From positions 1,501,001 to 1,565,000 of the forward strand of contig JAQIIU010000003.1 of the NCBI GenBank assembly GCA_036946625.1: 64,000 nt of DNA, written 5' to 3'. This DNA is from Methylorubrum populi (GTDB taxonomy: Bacteria; Pseudomonadota; Alphaproteobacteria; Rhizobiales; Beijerinckiaceae). Shown here piece by piece: positions 53,437 through 61,701 of the stretch. Each line of letters begins with the position of its first letter. Position 1 is the stretch's first letter. The notes beneath the pieces were generated by a model, which made no database searches, was not told the DNA's origin, and saw only the letters and a list, made by a program, of their open reading frames with translations. Position numbers and translations under genes: made by a program.

Positions 53437-54183
53437 GTGATCCTGTATCCGGCCATCGACCTCAAGGAAGGACGCTGCGTCCGTCTGGTTCAGGGCGACA
53501 TGGCCCAGGCCAAGATCTTCAACGACGACCCCGGTTCGCAGGCCGCGGATTTTCAGACGCAGGGTTTCTCCTGGCTGCACGTGGTCGATCTCGACGGCGC
53601 CTTCGCCGGCGCCCCGCGCAACGCCGCGGCGGTCGATGCCATCCTCGCCCGCGTCAGCCTGCCGGTGCAGCTCGGCGGCGGCGTGCGCGAGATGCGCACC
53701 CTCGAAGGCTGGCTGGAGAAGGGCGTGAGCCGCGTCATCATCGGCACCGCGGCGGTGCGCGATCCCGCCTTCGTGCGCGAGGCCGCCCGCCGCCATCCGG
53801 GGCGCATCGCCGTCGGCATCGACGCCAAGGACGGCCGCGTCGCGGTGGAGGGCTGGGCCCAGACCTCCAGCATGACGGCGGAAGAACTCGGGCGCCGCTT
53901 CGAGGATGCGGGCGTGGCCGCCATCATCTACACCGACATCGCCCGCGACGGCATCCTCAAGGGCCTCAACATCGAGATGACGCTGGCGCTGGCCTCCGCC
54001 GTCAGCATCCCTGTGATCGCCTCGGGCGGGCTCGCCTCGATGGCGGATGTCGAGCGCCTGCTGGAGCCCGACTGCGCCGTGCTCGCGGGCGCCATCACCG
54101 GCCGCGCCCTCTACGACGGACGCATCGATCCGAAGGAGGCGCTCGCGGCGATCGCCCGCTCCAAAGGGGCCGCGACTTCGTGA
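53437..54183 (+). CDS. hisA: ProFAR isomerase
   Basis: A 248-residue (beta/alpha)8 barrel isomerising ProFAR to PRFAR, step 4 of histidine synthesis. It shows [18 protein letters not shown] (catalytic Asp in AIDL), the internal repeat with [10 protein letters not shown] and [14 protein letters not shown] (second catalytic Asp), and phosphate-binding GGGVRE and ASGGLAS. The start is GTG 53437. Its stop is followed after 23 bp by an uncommon insertion, a DUF29 gene, before hisF. Confidence 0.96.
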   Translation: MILYPAIDLKEGRCVRLVQGDMAQAKIFNDDPGSQAADFQTQGFSWLHVVDLDGAFAGAPRNAAAVDAILARVSLPVQLGGGVREMRTLEGWLEKGVSRVIIGTAAVRDPAFVREAARRHPGRIAVGIDAKDGRVAVEGWAQTSSMTAEELGRRFEDAGVAAIIYTDIARDGILKGLNIEMTLALASAVSIPVIASGGLASMADVERLLEPDCAVLAGAITGRALYDGRIDPKEALAAIARSKGAATS

Positions 54184-54206
54184 TAGGGTGCGGGCAGGAG
54201 GCTCGC

Positions 54207-54689
54207 ATGAGCGCAGTGAAGGCCGCCGTCCCGACACGGCCCGGCACCGCCTACGAGGACGATTTCTACACCTGGACCCAGGAGCAGGGCGCGCGCCTGC
54301 GGGCTGCGGACTTCTCGGCCCTCGACCTCGCGAATCTGGCGGAGGAGATCGAGAGCTTGGGACGCAGCGAGTTCAACAGCCTCGTCGGCGCGTGGCGGGT
54401 GATCCTCCTGCACATGCTCAAGTTCGATCATCAGCCGGACAGGAGAACCCGAAGCTGGGCGATCTCGATCGCGGCGCAGCGCGGTGAGGCGGCGGATGTC
54501 CTGAAGGACAATCCGGGCCTGAAGCATCGGCTGCCGGAGGCGCTGGAGCGCGCCTATCGCGGCGCCCGCCTCGGTGCGTCGAAGGAGACGCGCATCCCGC
54601 TCAAGCGCTTCCCCGAGACCTGCCCCTATTCTCTCGACGAGATCCGGTCGCGGCTCTTCCCCGTCGATCCCGACGCCCCGACCCCCTGA
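54207..54689 (+). CDS. DUF29 family protein inside the his cluster
   Basis: A 160-residue cytoplasmic protein with the DUF29 layout: [42 protein letters not shown], then [34 protein letters not shown], and the end [31 protein letters not shown]. The start is ATG 54207 with CAGGAGG 5-6 bp before it; GTG 54180 is less likely. It lies between hisA and hisF on the same strand with 11 bp to hisF. DUF29 genes are of unknown function, most frequent in cyanobacteria and patchy in proteobacteria. Confidence 0.88.
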   Translation: MSAVKAAVPTRPGTAYEDDFYTWTQEQGARLRAADFSALDLANLAEEIESLGRSEFNSLVGAWRVILLHMLKFDHQPDRRTRSWAISIAAQRGEAADVLKDNPGLKHRLPEALERAYRGARLGASKETRIPLKRFPETCPYSLDEIRSRLFPVDPDAPTP

Positions 54690-54700
54690 AAGACGTCTCC

Positions 54701-55477
54701 GTGCTCAAGACCCGCATCATCCCCTGCCTCGACGTGAAGGACGGGCGCGTCGTGAAGGGCGTGCAGTTCCTCGAACTGCGCGACGCCGGCGATCCGGTCG
54801 AGTCGGCCAAGGCCTACGACGCGGCCGGGGCCGACGAACTCTGCTTCCTCGACATCACCGCGAGCCACGAGGATCGCGGCACCCTGCTCGACGTGGTGAG
54901 CCGCACGGCGGAAGCCTGCTTCATGCCGCTCACCGTCGGCGGCGGCGTCCGCACGGTCGCGGACGTGCGCACCCTTCTGCTCGCGGGCGCCGACAAGGTC
55001 GGCATCAACACCGCCGCCGTGAAGAACCCCGATTTCGTGGCCGAGGCGGCGGAGAAGTTCGGCGATCAGTGCATCGTCGTGGCGATCGACGCCAAGCGCG
55101 TCTCCGGCGCCGGCGAGGCCGCGCGCTGGGAGATCTTCACCCATGGCGGGCGCAATCCCACCGGCATCGACGCGGTCGAATTCGCCCGAACGGTCTCCGA
55201 GCGGGGGGCGGGCGAACTCCTCGTCACCTCCATGGACAAGGACGGGACGCGTTCCGGCTACGACCTCGCGCTCACCCGCGCCATCGCCGATGCGGTGAAG
55301 GTGCCGGTGATCGCCTCGGGCGGCGTCGGCGGGCTCGACGACCTCGTGGCCGGCGTGCGCGACGGCGGGGCGAGCGCGGTGCTCGCCGCCTCGATCTTCC
55401 ACTTCGGCCAGCACAGCGTCGGCGAGGCCAAGGCCCACATGGCCGCGGCCGGACTTGCGATGCGGCTCGATCCGTAA
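54701..55477 (+). CDS. hisF: Imidazole glycerol phosphate synthase, cyclase subunit
   Basis: A 258-residue (beta/alpha)8 barrel that with HisH makes imidazole glycerol phosphate and AICAR. The N-terminus [18 protein letters not shown] has the catalytic Asp, and the second Asp is in [14 protein letters not shown]. Phosphate loops VGGGVR and [10 protein letters not shown] are present. The GTG start (54701) lies 11 bp after the DUF29 stop. It is followed by hisE after 121 bp. Confidence 0.97.
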   Translation: MLKTRIIPCLDVKDGRVVKGVQFLELRDAGDPVESAKAYDAAGADELCFLDITASHEDRGTLLDVVSRTAEACFMPLTVGGGVRTVADVRTLLLAGADKVGINTAAVKNPDFVAEAAEKFGDQCIVVAIDAKRVSGAGEAARWEIFTHGGRNPTGIDAVEFARTVSERGAGELLVTSMDKDGTRSGYDLALTRAIADAVKVPVIASGGVGGLDDLVAGVRDGGASAVLAASIFHFGQHSVGEAKAHMAAAGLAMRLDP

Positions 55478-55598
55478 CGGGTATCGGCTGCGCCGATGCC
55501 CGGCGCCCCTTGACCGGGGCGCCGGGCCTGCGCAGGGTCCGGGAAGCCGGTGTCCGATCATGCGATGCCGCATGGTCCGGGTTCCGCTTGCACGCCTG

Positions 55599-55922
55599 AT
55601 GACGAAGTTCAGCCTCGACGACCTCGCCGCCCTCGTGGACAGCCGGGCCGGCACCCCTCCCGAAAGCTCCTACACCGCCAAGCTCCTCGCCGAGGGGCCG
55701 GCCAAGGCGGCCAAGAAGCTCGGTGAGGAGGCGGTCGAGGCCGCCATCGCCGCGGTGCAGGGCGACCGCAGGGCGCTCGTCTCGGAGGCCGCGGACGTGC
55801 TCTACCACCTCGTCGTGACGCTGAAGGCCGTCGGCGTTCCGCTCGACGAGGTCATGGCGGAGCTGGGCCGGCGCACCGCCCAGAGCGGGCTCGCCGAGAA
55901 GGCTTCGCGGAGGCATGCATGA
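55599..55922 (+). CDS. hisE: Phosphoribosyl-ATP pyrophosphatase
   Basis: A 107-residue all-helical MazG-like enzyme catalysing step 2 of histidine synthesis. Landmarks are [28 protein letters not shown] (metal-binding Glu residues) and [20 protein letters not shown] with the E-x-x-D pair. ATG 55599 gives the usual length; the frame is open upstream to 55455 without conserved residues. Its stop overlaps the coaA start (ATGA), the normal Rhizobiales arrangement. Confidence 0.95.
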   Translation: MTKFSLDDLAALVDSRAGTPPESSYTAKLLAEGPAKAAKKLGEEAVEAAIAAVQGDRRALVSEAADVLYHLVVTLKAVGVPLDEVMAELGRRTAQSGLAEKASRRHA

Positions 55923-56932
55923 TCGGCGCCCCGATCCCGCCGGCCGGGATCGAACCGGAGGAGCGCCAGAATCCGGTGACCGGCCAGGGGCCGGGCCGCC
56001 TCTCGCCCTACCGGATCTTCGCGCGGGAAGAATGGGCCCAGCTTCGCGCCGATACGCCGCTGACGCTGACCGCCGAGGATATCGGCCGCCTGCAATCCCT
56101 CAACGACCCGATCTCCATCGAGGAGGTCGTGGCGATCTACCTGCCGCTCTCGCGGCTGCTCTCGCTCTACGTCGCGGCGACGCAGGGTCTGTTCAAGGCG
56201 ACGCAGCGCTTCCTGCTCGCCGAGCACGACGCCAAGGTGCCCTACATCATCGGGCTGGCCGGCTCGGTGGCGGTCGGCAAATCGACCACGGCGCGGGTGC
56301 TGAAGGCGCTGCTGGCCCGCTGGCCCAACACCCCGAAGGTCGATCTCATCACGACCGACGGCTTCCTCCACCCCAACGCCGAATTGCAGCGCATGGGCGC
56401 GATGGAGCGCAAGGGCTTTCCGGAGAGCTACGACAGCGCCGCGCTCCTGCGCTTCCTCGCCGACATCAAGGCCGGCCACAAGCGGGTCTCCGCCCCGGTC
56501 TATTCCCACCTCGTCTACGACGTGGTTCCCGGCGAGGAGCAGGTGATCGAATCGCCCGACATCCTGATCGTCGAGGGGCTCAACGTCCTCCAGCCGGCCC
56601 GCCTGCCGCGGGACGGCACCGCGATCCCCTTCGTCTCCGACTTCTTCGACTTCTCGATCTATCTCGACGGCCACGAGGACGACCTGCACCGCTGGTACGT
56701 CAACCGCTTCCTGCGCCTGCGCCAGACCGCGTTCCGCGATCCGCTCTCCTATTTCCGTAAATACGCCGAGGTCGCCGAGACCGAGGCCCTCGACATCGCC
56801 GACCGGCTCTGGACGACGATCAACCTGCCGAACCTGCGCGACAACATCCTGCCCACCCGCCAGCGCGCGAGCCTGATCCTGGCCAAGGGGCCGAGCCACC
56901 GCATCGAGAGCGTGGCGCTGCGGCGGTTGTGA
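55919..56932 (+). CDS. coaA: Type I pantothenate kinase
   Basis: A 337-residue kinase that phosphorylates pantothenate in the first step of coenzyme A synthesis. The P-loop is [12 protein letters not shown] (~residues 113-124), followed by [13 protein letters not shown] (catalytic Asp), FPESYD, and [26 protein letters not shown]. The C-terminal part ([25 protein letters not shown]) is complete. It is the last gene of the his cluster and overlaps hisE by ATGA. No terminator was obvious after the stop. Confidence 0.97.
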   Translation: MIGAPIPPAGIEPEERQNPVTGQGPGRLSPYRIFAREEWAQLRADTPLTLTAEDIGRLQSLNDPISIEEVVAIYLPLSRLLSLYVAATQGLFKATQRFLLAEHDAKVPYIIGLAGSVAVGKSTTARVLKALLARWPNTPKVDLITTDGFLHPNAELQRMGAMERKGFPESYDSAALLRFLADIKAGHKRVSAPVYSHLVYDVVPGEEQVIESPDILIVEGLNVLQPARLPRDGTAIPFVSDFFDFSIYLDGHEDDLHRWYVNRFLRLRQTAFRDPLSYFRKYAEVAETEALDIADRLWTTINLPNLRDNILPTRQRASLILAKGPSHRIESVALRRL

Positions 56933-57829
56933 TCGGTTCGTCGGAACATTGCAGCAATCGATGACGCCCGCCTTTCTCTTGTCCAATCAAGCTTTGTTAT
57001 TCTGAGGGTATTTGCTTGTCGTTGCTCATACTTCGGGCCGATGAGGTCTCGCAATTGACAGTTCGCCCGCGCTGGCCCTCCAGGCAGGTGATGGTCGAGG
57101 AATGCGTCTACTCCGCACTTGTCGATGTTCAGTCCCGAGCTCCCGAATCCGTATTGCGACTATCACTCGGCTGAATGCCGGGGAGGTGAGCCTCGTTCGA
57201 CGATGAGCGGAACGCGACACGACCGATGAACCTCTGCGACGTCGCCGTTCTGCTTTCATTGTACTGGTCTGAGCCTGTTTGACCGGCCGCCGTGTCTTCG
57301 TCAAGCAACGGCAAGTCGAGAGGAAAGCCCTGCTCCCATCCTGAACCCTCATCCTGAGGTGCCGGAGCGCAGCGGAGGCCTCGAAGGGGGCTCCAGGAAT
57401 CGCGCGGGGATCTGGAGCATCCTTCGAGGCCGCTCACGCGGCACCTCAGGATGAGGGTGGGGATGGGAGCACCGCAATCAAACAGGCTCTGAGATGCATC
57501 GAGCGGGAATCGCGCCTCTTTCGAGAAAGGGCACCTATGGGCGGGTCGTTTCAGGCCACGGCCCTTTCAAGTCCCTGAAACGGTCGGCTGCCGCACCACC
57601 TCGGCCGGTATGGACTGAAGCCTCATCGAGTCGATGAGCGATCGTTTCGATGGGGTGCCCGCTGGTGGAAAACACCGGGGACAACGCTGCAAACGGTTCA
57701 GCCTGCCCGCAAATTGCCCCGCGCTGCCCTGGGGATGCCACAACCTCGGCCGTGTTTGCGCCACATCCGAAGGCGTAACTGTTGCCCAGACGCCGCTGGC
57801 GCCATCACGAAGAGTGAGCGACGACAACG
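56933..57829. other. ~900-bp gene-poor region between coaA and the transglycosylase
   Basis: Less GC-rich at its left end (e.g. 56940-57120 contains AATCAAGCTTTGTTATTCTGAGGG). It holds family-B repeat copy 2 at 57345-57458. No frame on either strand shows protein-like composition. No tRNA or other RNA gene was seen. Promoter elements for the transglycosylase gene should lie near 57700-57800 but were not identified. Confidence 0.6.
57345..57458. repeat. Short palindromic repeat, family B, copy 2
   Basis: ACCCTCATCCTGAGGTGC (57345-57362) and GCACCTCAGGATGAGGGT (57441-57458) are 18-bp perfect terminal inverted repeats. Inside, GGCCTCGAAGG is mirrored by CCTTCGAGGCC. The element matches 29571-29683, with differences mainly in the central loop. 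Confidence 0.9.
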
Positions 57830-58963
57830 ATGCAGGGCCGTACGATCGGATCGCCGCGGACCAACCGGACCCCTCGCAAGAGCGGGCGCCCCACCCCTTC
57901 CTCCGACGTCATCACGCTGAACGCCCGCACGGGCCGCGACCATGGCAGCCGCACGGCGCTGGTCCGCTCCGTCCTCTCGATGACCCTGCTCGCCGGGGGA
58001 CTGAGCGCGATCCTGCTCAACGCCGGCACCGATCTCGGCCGGGCCGAGGCCTCGACCAAGGTGTCCGACCTGACCATGCCGAAGCCGCGTCTCCAGGCGC
58101 TGGCGCCCGAGGCGCCGGTCCCGTCGGTGCTCGCGGCCGCGTCGCGCTTCCGCCCGGTGGACGACCTCGACACCGAACTCGGCGCCAACACCGTCGATCG
58201 GGTCTCCTACGACTTCCTGCTGTCGCAGACCTCGACCGGCGACCCGAACGACATCCTCGAATTCGGGCCGATGAAGATCCGCCGCCACCTCGTCCAGACC
58301 ATCGTCAAGGCGGCGCAGGCCGTCCAGACCGATCCGGTCCTGCTCATGGCGGTCGCCGACAAGGAGTCGAGCTTCATCACCGCGGTCCAGGCCAAGACCT
58401 CCTCGGCCACCGGCCTGTTCCAGTTCATCGAGCGCACCTGGCTCGGTGTGATCCGCGATTTCGGACCCAAATACGGGTACGAGAAGGAGGCCGTCGAGGT
58501 CGTGCCGGACGCCAACGACAAGCCGTCGATCCAGGATCAGGCCGAGCGGACCCGTATCCTCGACCTGCGCCGCGATCCCTATCTCTCCGCCGTCCTGGCC
58601 GGCGAGATGCTCAAGCGCGACGCCGCGCGCATCGCCCTGAAGATCGGCCGCGAGCTGACCCTCGGCGAGGTCTACCTCGCCCACTTCCTCGGGCCGGACG
58701 ACGCCGAGAACTTCCTGTCCCGGGTGGTGGAGAAGCCGACCGCCGCCGCCGCGACCCTGCTGCCGGGCCCGGCCCGGGCCAACCGCTCGATCTTCTTCGC
58801 CGGCACCACCGGCCGGGGCCGCCACCGCAAGCCGGCCAGCCTCTCGGTCGCCCAGGTGCACCAGAAGTTCGAGGCGATGATGAGCGCCCGCGGCGACCGC
58901 TACCGCGACGTGCGCAGCGTGGCCGGTCTCGTCACCCTCGCCGACGCCGAAACGGCGCAGTAG
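57830..58963 (+). CDS. SLT-domain lytic transglycosylase-like protein
   Basis: A 377-residue protein. After a basic N-terminus a membrane/signal segment (VLSMTLLAGGLSAILLNAG, ~48-66) directs it to the periplasm. The lysozyme-like SLT domain covers ~155-290: the catalytic Glu179 is in VADKESSFITAV, followed by SSATGLFQFIERTWLG. It would cleave peptidoglycan glycan strands. The N-terminal 150 residues and the C-terminal tail are not assigned. Start ATG 57830. A monocistronic gene; the next gene is a response regulator 154 bp away. Confidence 0.88.
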   Translation: MQGRTIGSPRTNRTPRKSGRPTPSSDVITLNARTGRDHGSRTALVRSVLSMTLLAGGLSAILLNAGTDLGRAEASTKVSDLTMPKPRLQALAPEAPVPSVLAAASRFRPVDDLDTELGANTVDRVSYDFLLSQTSTGDPNDILEFGPMKIRRHLVQTIVKAAQAVQTDPVLLMAVADKESSFITAVQAKTSSATGLFQFIERTWLGVIRDFGPKYGYEKEAVEVVPDANDKPSIQDQAERTRILDLRRDPYLSAVLAGEMLKRDAARIALKIGRELTLGEVYLAHFLGPDDAENFLSRVVEKPTAAAATLLPGPARANRSIFFAGTTGRGRHRKPASLSVAQVHQKFEAMMSARGDRYRDVRSVAGLVTLADAETAQ

Positions 58964-59117
58964 GCCCACCGCGGCGGGTCCGCGACCGCGAAAATCTCCC
59001 TTCGACGGCAACTCGGCGGCCCCCGCCCGCTTTGTTGTCCTGTGCGGCGTCTCGGACCTCGGATTCCGCGAGGGGTCTTGATCGCCGCCCGGACGCGCGA
59101 GAGAGGATCGTTTCGCC

Positions 59118-59702
59118 TTGAACGACTCGTTTCGAGATCGATCGTATCGCGGCCAGGCCGCCGATCCCCTGATGCCGGGCATGCCGCTCGACCAGATCGG
59201 GCAGGCCCTGGCCTCCTGCTACGACAACCTCGTGGCGGAAGGCGTTCCCGATCATCTCGCCGCCCTGGTTCGGCGCGTGGACCATGCGGACCGCTCGGCG
59301 CCCCCGAAGGACGAACGCCCCGACGCCCGCATCGCCCTCGTCGTCGAGGACGAGCGCGATACCCGCGAGCTGGCCGAAAGCGTGCTCGAAGAGACGGAGA
59401 TGCGCGTGATCGGCTGCGACAGCGCCGAGCGCGCGCTCACCGTGCTTCAGGAGCGCGGCGGCGACGTCGCCCTGGTCTTCGCCGATATCCGCCTCGCCGG
59501 CGCGATGGACGGGCTGCAGCTCGCCCGCGCCATCGCCACCCTGTGGCCGCGCACCCGGCTGGTCGTGACCTCGGGCGTCGCGCCGGAGCCCGGCGTGGCC
59601 CTGCCCGAAGGCGCGGTGTTCATCCCGAAACCCTGGCGCGCCCTCGACGTGCTGGCGGAGGCCGAGCGGGCCGCCCGCGACCCCTCGCCCCCCGTGAGCT
59701 GA
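59118..59702 (+). CDS. Response regulator with NepR-like N-terminal segment
   Basis: A 194-residue protein in two parts. Residues ~24-58 (PLDQIGQALASCYDNLVAEGVPDHLAALVRRVD) resemble the core of NepR-type anti-sigma factors, which has a helix LGxxLRxxYDxVVxExVPDRF. Residues ~71-185 form a CheY-type receiver with acidic pocket VVEDERD, phosphorylatable Asp123 in FADIRLAG, Thr151/Ser152 and Lys171 in IPKPW. There is no DNA-binding domain. Start TTG 59118. If the N-terminus binds a sigma factor or PhyR-like partner, phosphorylation may control the general stress response; this is inference. Confidence 0.82.
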   Translation: MNDSFRDRSYRGQAADPLMPGMPLDQIGQALASCYDNLVAEGVPDHLAALVRRVDHADRSAPPKDERPDARIALVVEDERDTRELAESVLEETEMRVIGCDSAERALTVLQERGGDVALVFADIRLAGAMDGLQLARAIATLWPRTRLVVTSGVAPEPGVALPEGAVFIPKPWRALDVLAEAERAARDPSPPVS

Positions 59703-59738
59703 TTCGTTTCGAAGTTTCCGTCCGCGTGAAGACGGCGA

Positions 59739-60245
59739 TCAGGCCGCGACCGCCTCGCGCCGCCGACGCCAGGGCAGAAAGAACAGGGCCGAGGCGATCA
59801 GGCCGAGAACGCCCGCACCGGCGCCGACATAGATCATCTCCCGATCGGTCTGCTCCTGATGCGCGTTGTCATCCAGGATGATGACGTTCTCGTCCGCCTT
59901 CGGCGATCCCGCATCGGCCGACGCGTACTTGATGGGGAGCGTGTCGGCGACGAGCCGATTCTCGACGATGAGCTGCCCCGCCAGCGCGTGCGAGATCGAG
60001 ACGCCCTCGGCCTTGCGTTGGAGGCCGCCGGCATCCTGCCAACTCAGATCGAGCTTGTAGCTCGTGCCGCCCCGCCGCCGTTTGACCCGCGTCGCGCCGT
60101 CGATGCTCGCCTCGGCCTGAACCCCCGTCGCCATCACCTCCCGCCGCCGCTGGCCGTCCTGCCAGCAGCCGAAGGCGACGATCGGGCCGCCGACGGCGCA
60201 GAGAACCGCGAGCCACTTCAGTTTACCGAGGATCCAACCCACCAT
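59739..60245 (-). CDS. DUF3592 family membrane protein
   Basis: A 168-residue protein with one membrane segment at each end (WLAVLCAVGGPIVAFGCW; MIYVGAGAGVLGLIASALFFL) and a ~90-residue extracytoplasmic beta domain between them (TGVQAEASIDGATRVKRRRGGTSYKLDLSW...LPIKYASADAG). This is the DUF3592 layout. ATG 60245 is preferred to TTG 60263. The function of the family is unknown. It is convergent with the response-regulator gene. Confidence 0.82.
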   Translation of the reverse strand: MVGWILGKLKWLAVLCAVGGPIVAFGCWQDGQRRREVMATGVQAEASIDGATRVKRRRGGTSYKLDLSWQDAGGLQRKAEGVSISHALAGQLIVENRLVADTLPIKYASADAGSPKADENVIILDDNAHQEQTDREMIYVGAGAGVLGLIASALFFLPWRRRREAVAA

Positions 60246-60665
60246 ACTTTCAAGCCCTTCCAAGTTGCGAGGCGGTTACGCTAGGTCGTGCTTGCGGGGA
60301 AATCAAACCAGGATGCGATCAGATCTGCACCGGAGAGACTTTCTCTCGAAGAACCAGTGGTTTACCGGGTTCGGAGCGCGGGCGAATCGCAAGGCGGCGC
60401 CTGGATCGACTGGCCCGAAGGCGCGTTCCATGACGCTGCCGGCCGTCATGCGGCCTCGGGTACGGTCTCGCCTCGTCCGATGGTCTCGGAAGCGGTCGCT
60501 CCCGCGGCCGCGGAGACGTCGAGCCCGGAGCGATCACGACGCTACGGCCAAGCCGATGTGAGAGGCCGCACGGCCAAGCCGTTCAAAATCCGTAAACAGC
60601 CGGGAACCGACCAAGCACAGTCAGGCTTGTAACAGCAAAGATTACTGCACAGGTAGGCCCTTTCG
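60246..60665. other. 420-bp region without a gene
   Basis: Short open frames exist on both strands but have arginine-rich, shadow-like composition. No repeat, hairpin or RNA signature stood out. The promoter of the L,D-transpeptidase gene should lie at its right end, where AT content rises (60600-60650). Confidence 0.5.
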
Positions 60666-61325
60666 ATGAAGACCCTGGCATCTGTTCTCGCCGGCGTTAT
60701 CGGCGTCTGTGTTCTCGCGACCGGCGCCGCCCGGGCGGCCCCCTACGATCCGTTCGGATCGAATGACGACACCTACGAGGAGCAATCCTCGCAGGGCGGC
60801 TGGCCCGTCTACGACCCCTATGCCGCGCGCGGCGGCTCCGGCACCCAGGGCTACGGCGAGGCCGAGGCCGCGCAGGCCCAGGTCGCCCGCATCCCCCGCG
60901 AGATCGTCGGGTACGGCAGCCGCTACGCGCCGGGTACGGTCGTCGTCTCCACCGCCGAGCGGCGCCTCTACTACGTGCTGCCGGATGGGCAGGCGATCCG
61001 CTACGGCGTCGGCGTCGGCCGGCCGGGCTTCACTTGGAGCGGCGTGAACAAGATCACCGCCAAGCGCGAGTGGCCGGGCTGGACCCCGCCCGCGGCGATG
61101 CTCGCCCGCCGCCCGGACCTGCCGCGCTACATGGCCGGCGGCATCGAGAACCCGCTCGGCGCCCGCGCGATGTATATCGGCAGGTCGGAATACCGCATTC
61201 ACGGCTCCAACGAGCCGGACACGATCGGGCAGGCGGTCTCCTCGGGCTGCATCCGCATGACCAACGAGGACGTCACCGATCTCTATTCGCGGGTGAAGGT
61301 CGGCGCCACGGTCATCGTGAACTGA
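60666..61325 (+). CDS. L,D-transpeptidase (ErfK/YbiS/YhnG family)
   Basis: A 219-residue periplasmic enzyme. The signal peptide (LASVLAGVIGVCVLATGAARA) ends near residue 25, a Gly/Gln/Glu-rich linker follows, and the YkuD catalytic domain occupies ~85-219. The motif HGSNEPDTIGQAVSSGCIRM contains the catalytic His and Cys. It would make 3-3 peptidoglycan cross-links or attach proteins to the wall; many copies occur in Rhizobiales and their individual roles are unclear. Start ATG 60666. Confidence 0.92.
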   Translation: MKTLASVLAGVIGVCVLATGAARAAPYDPFGSNDDTYEEQSSQGGWPVYDPYAARGGSGTQGYGEAEAAQAQVARIPREIVGYGSRYAPGTVVVSTAERRLYYVLPDGQAIRYGVGVGRPGFTWSGVNKITAKREWPGWTPPAAMLARRPDLPRYMAGGIENPLGARAMYIGRSEYRIHGSNEPDTIGQAVSSGCIRMTNEDVTDLYSRVKVGATVIVN

Positions 61326-61701
61326 ATCGTGCCGACGAGCGCCTGCCGGTCGTGCTCAGGCTCGAGGAGGTGGCGCTGCTTCCCGCGCAGGCGCCGATCC
61401 TGAGTGTCTCTCACGAAACTCCCGCTACGCTGTCGCGCCCGGAGCAGGCGCGGTCGGTGATCGGGAGTTTCGTGAGGCACTCTGAAGTACCGCGCCGCGC
61501 TCAGCCTCGCCTACGGCCTGCGCGTGTCCTTCCGACGAACGGGCTGCCGCCTCGTCGGAGTGCGCTTTCGAACTCATGCAATGAAAGCGTGCTCCAAAAT
61601 TTCAAAGCACGGACACGACCTCTGATCATCATTATCAAAAGGCAGAAATTTCCGCCGTCCGAGTTAACGATGAAGCAGACATCGATCGATCAACCGTTTC
61701 T
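61326..61701. other. 376-bp convergent gap with a long-range inverted repeat
   Basis: No gene supported. Its main feature is the 15-bp perfect inverted repeat at 61410-61424/61462-61476. The right third (61560-61700) is clearly more AT-rich than the surroundings. No transposase fragment could be read. Confidence 0.55.
61410..61476. repeat. 15-bp perfect inverted repeat with 37-bp loop
   Basis: CTCACGAAACTCCCG (61410-61424) is mirrored by CGGGAGTTTCGTGAG (61462-61476). Outside it, GAGTG (61402-61406) pairs with CACTC (61478-61482) after a small bulge. It lies between the convergent L,D-transpeptidase and aldehyde dehydrogenase genes. It may be a terminator hairpin or a short element related to transposon ends. 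Confidence 0.7.

Noticed and set aside
57026..57741. Short minus-strand frames in the gap after coaA
   Set aside because: Arg/Ser-rich, no start signals, and partly overlapping a palindromic repeat.
60265..60632. Two overlapping plus-strand frames before the L,D-transpeptidase
   Set aside because: Different frames over the same DNA, both without recognisable features or a good ribosome site.
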